Origin: Planctomycetota bacterium
GTDB lineage: Bacteria; Planctomycetota; Phycisphaerae; Phycisphaerales; SM1A02
Length of the DNA stretch: 6,636 bases
Direction of reading: 5' to 3'
NCBI GenBank assembly: GCA_027295365.1
Contig: JAPULD010000248.1
Location: 1 to 6,636 of the forward strand
Shown piece after piece: positions 5,546-6,636 of this stretch. Numbering within the stretch: position 1 is the stretch's first letter; each line of letters begins with the position of its first letter. The notes below the pieces were generated by a model. That model did not search any database. It had not been told where the DNA came from and saw only the letters and a list, made by a program, of their open reading frames with translations. Both the position numbers and the translations under genes were made by a program.

Positions 5546-6331
5546 TCATTCCTGGCCAAGTCGAAGGGCCAGCACGCGCAGTGGGCTGCCGCTTCCCCCG
5601 ACGAGTTTGAGCGGCGCGGCGATGACGATGGCTCCGGTGGGTGGCAGCAGATCGAGATTGCACAGGCTGGCGAGGCCGAATTTTCCCGCCCCGTGCATGA
5701 TTGTGTGGTTGGGGAAGGGAGGATCAAAGGTCCCCGCCTGGCCGGCGTCGGTGCCGATCGTTTCGGTGCCGAAACCGAGGACCTTTCGATCATGAGCGAG
5801 GAGTTCGGCCGCCTCTTTGGTCGGACCGGGGCTGTGGGGACCATTGTCATCGGCGTTGATGAATGAATCGGCGCCAACGCGTTTGTTCCAATCGGATCGA
5901 AGCAGGACCCACGCGCCGATGGGAATGCGTCCATGCTCCGCTTCCCATTGCTCGATGCAGGTCGGCGTCAGGAGGTAGTCGTGATCCGCCTCGGATTCCC
6001 GGGATTTGTCGATCACGCACGCCGGGCCGATCAGCTTCGAAGGCGGAATCGTGTCGCACGCGTTGTCCGGAAGATCGCGACCCGTGATCCAGTGGATGGG
6101 CGCATCGAAGTGCGTGCCGGTGTGCTCGCCCATGGTCAGCGTGTTCCAATACCAGGCGGGGCCATGGTCGTCGTAGCGTGAAATTTCATCGAAAGTAACG
6201 CCCGGCGAAGGGGCGAATTGGGGAGGCAATCCGATGACGGGGGTCTCGGGTCCCAGGGGCTGGGTGAGGTCGATCACCCGGACGCTTCCCGAGGCGAGTT
6301 CATCCGCCAATTGAGTCAGCACGTTCGACAT
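5546..6331 (-). CDS. Cyclase-family metal-dependent hydrolase (PF04199)
   Basis: This 261-residue protein belongs to the family that includes kynurenine formamidase and isatin hydrolase, enzymes that hydrolyse amide bonds using Mn2+ or Zn2+. The family metal motif H-x-G-T-H-x-D-x-P-x-H is complete as HTGTHFDAPIH (H70, H74, D76, H80). VRVIDLTQPLGPETPV near the N-terminus, GAWVLLRSDW at 139-148, the later His in PNHTIM (H209) and LPPTGA with PLKLVGGSGSP near the C-terminus are also typical. The Glu that commonly precedes the NL-x-x-LPP motif is replaced (FGLASLCNLDLLPP, A221/S222). The start is ATG 6331, preceded by AGGAG with a 7-nt spacer; an upstream TTG at 6358 lacks such a site. It lies 23 bp after the stop of the upstream gene on the same strand, suggesting one transcript. 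The protein is probably cytoplasmic, as no signal peptide is seen. The substrate is not deducible, and no other tryptophan-degradation gene supports a kynB name. Confidence 0.9.
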   Translation of the reverse strand: MSNVLTQLADELASGSVRVIDLTQPLGPETPVIGLPPQFAPSPGVTFDEISRYDDHGPAWYWNTLTMGEHTGTHFDAPIHWITGRDLPDNACDTIPPSKLIGPACVIDKSRESEADHDYLLTPTCIEQWEAEHGRIPIGAWVLLRSDWNKRVGADSFINADDNGPHSPGPTKEAAELLAHDRKVLGFGTETIGTDAGQAGTFDPPFPNHTIMHGAGKFGLASLCNLDLLPPTGAIVIAAPLKLVGGSGSPLRVLALRLGQE

Positions 6332-6338
6332 GTATTCA

Positions 6339-6343
6339 CTCCT
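6339..6343 (-). promoter_or_regulatory. Ribosome binding site for the cyclase gene
   Basis: Read on the minus strand, AGGAG lies 7 nt before ATG 6331. This favours that start over TTG 6358, which overlaps the stop codon of the upstream gene. The site falls in the 23-bp spacer between the two genes, as expected for translation within an operon. Confidence 0.75.
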
Positions 6344-6354
6344 CGCGTAATCGT

Positions 6355-6636
6355 TCAAACGAAAGCATGGGCGATGTCACTCGACTTTTCCCGCATCCAG
6401 CGTTTGAATTGAAATCGGTTTTCCAGCAAAGACAATTCGGTGACGAATCCGGCGGGTCCGACGGCCTCGACCTTGGCCACGATCGAGGAAAGTTCATCGG
6501 TGTGCAGTGCTTCGTCGAACTGCCGGATGAATGATTCGAGATCCAGGGCCAAACTCGTGCGCGAAATGCCACTGCCCTTCGCGATGGCTTGCAGGTCGCT
6601 GCCGGTCGAAGTCGCGGAGGGGAAACCGCCCACGGA
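6355..6636 (-). CDS. C-terminal fragment of a probable thiamine-diphosphate-dependent decarboxylase
   Basis: The last 93 residues of a gene open through the window end are visible, stopping at TGA 6357-6355. The fragment begins SVGGFPSATSTGSDLQAIAK. This resembles the region after the ThDP-binding loop in phosphonopyruvate/sulfopyruvate decarboxylase-like enzymes, where a (S/T)-x-GGQP segment is followed by DFxAIAKACG. The following pattern (LDLESFIRQFDEAL, then SSIVAKVEAVGP, then ENRFQFKRWM) fits the C-terminal end of the TPP_enzyme_C domain. The diagnostic GDG...NN motif lies outside the window, so the assignment rests on one motif and general layout. The GTG at 6633 is internal, not a start. 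The gene is immediately upstream of the cyclase gene and probably cotranscribed with it. Alternative: another short-tailed C-terminal domain that I have misread. Confidence 0.5.
   Translation of the reverse strand, partial: SVGGFPSATSTGSDLQAIAKGSGISRTSLALDLESFIRQFDEALHTDELSSIVAKVEAVGPAGFVTELSLLENRFQFKRWMREKSSDIAHAFV

Noticed and set aside
5546..6331. Naming the cyclase kynB
   Set aside because: Family motif only; the conserved Glu is replaced and no tryptophan dioxygenase or kynureninase gene is visible.

Overview
The window looks like a chromosomal fragment of a Planctomycetota bacterium, most likely of the Phycisphaerae/Phycisphaerales type. That assignment rests on protein style rather than a marker gene. 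It carries secreted proteins built from D-C-N-x-N-G-x-P-D-E-C-D repeats and a choice-of-anchor-B (LVIVD-type) domain, a combination I associate with that group. No rRNA, tRNA, CRISPR array, insertion sequence or phage gene is visible.

Layout: (1) 1-1038, plus strand: the 3' part of a response regulator with a SpoIIE/RsbU-type PP2C phosphatase output domain, cut by the window start just after the phosphorylated Asp. (2) 1214-3580, plus strand: a secreted 788-aa protein with signal peptide, choice-of-anchor-B beta-propeller-like domain, Cys/Asp/Asn repeats, an unrecognised domain, six RTX nonapeptides, a Cys-containing cap and a short basic tail. (3) 3796-5406, plus strand: a secreted 536-aa protein with signal peptide, about 12.5 tandem 19-aa DCN repeats, a linker shared with gene 2, twelve RTX nonapeptides, the same Cys cap, a Lys/Gly/Arg block and a 57-residue tail that is 35 Asp, 9 His and 6 Cys. 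(4) 5443-5473: a strong intrinsic terminator between converging transcription units. (5) 5546-6331, minus strand: a cyclase-family (PF04199) metal hydrolase with motif HTGTHFDAPIH. (6) 6355-6636, minus strand: the C-terminal end of what is probably a thiamine-diphosphate-dependent decarboxylase, 23 bp upstream of the cyclase and likely in its operon.

Genes 2 and 3 are the heart of the window. They are modular paralogues in tandem that share the opening of the DCN array (DADEIAADPSLDCNLN), its closing block (DEN..G.PDEC.PPIC), a 30-residue linker, the RTX nonapeptides and the C-x8-C cap. They differ in the N-terminal module, in repeat number and in the tail. Both appear to be exported, Ca2+-binding, disulfide-capable surface or matrix proteins. 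The hyperacidic tail of gene 3 suggests an additional cation- or mineral-binding role, which is inference. The phosphatase gene upstream and the minus-strand metabolic pair have no evident functional link to them.
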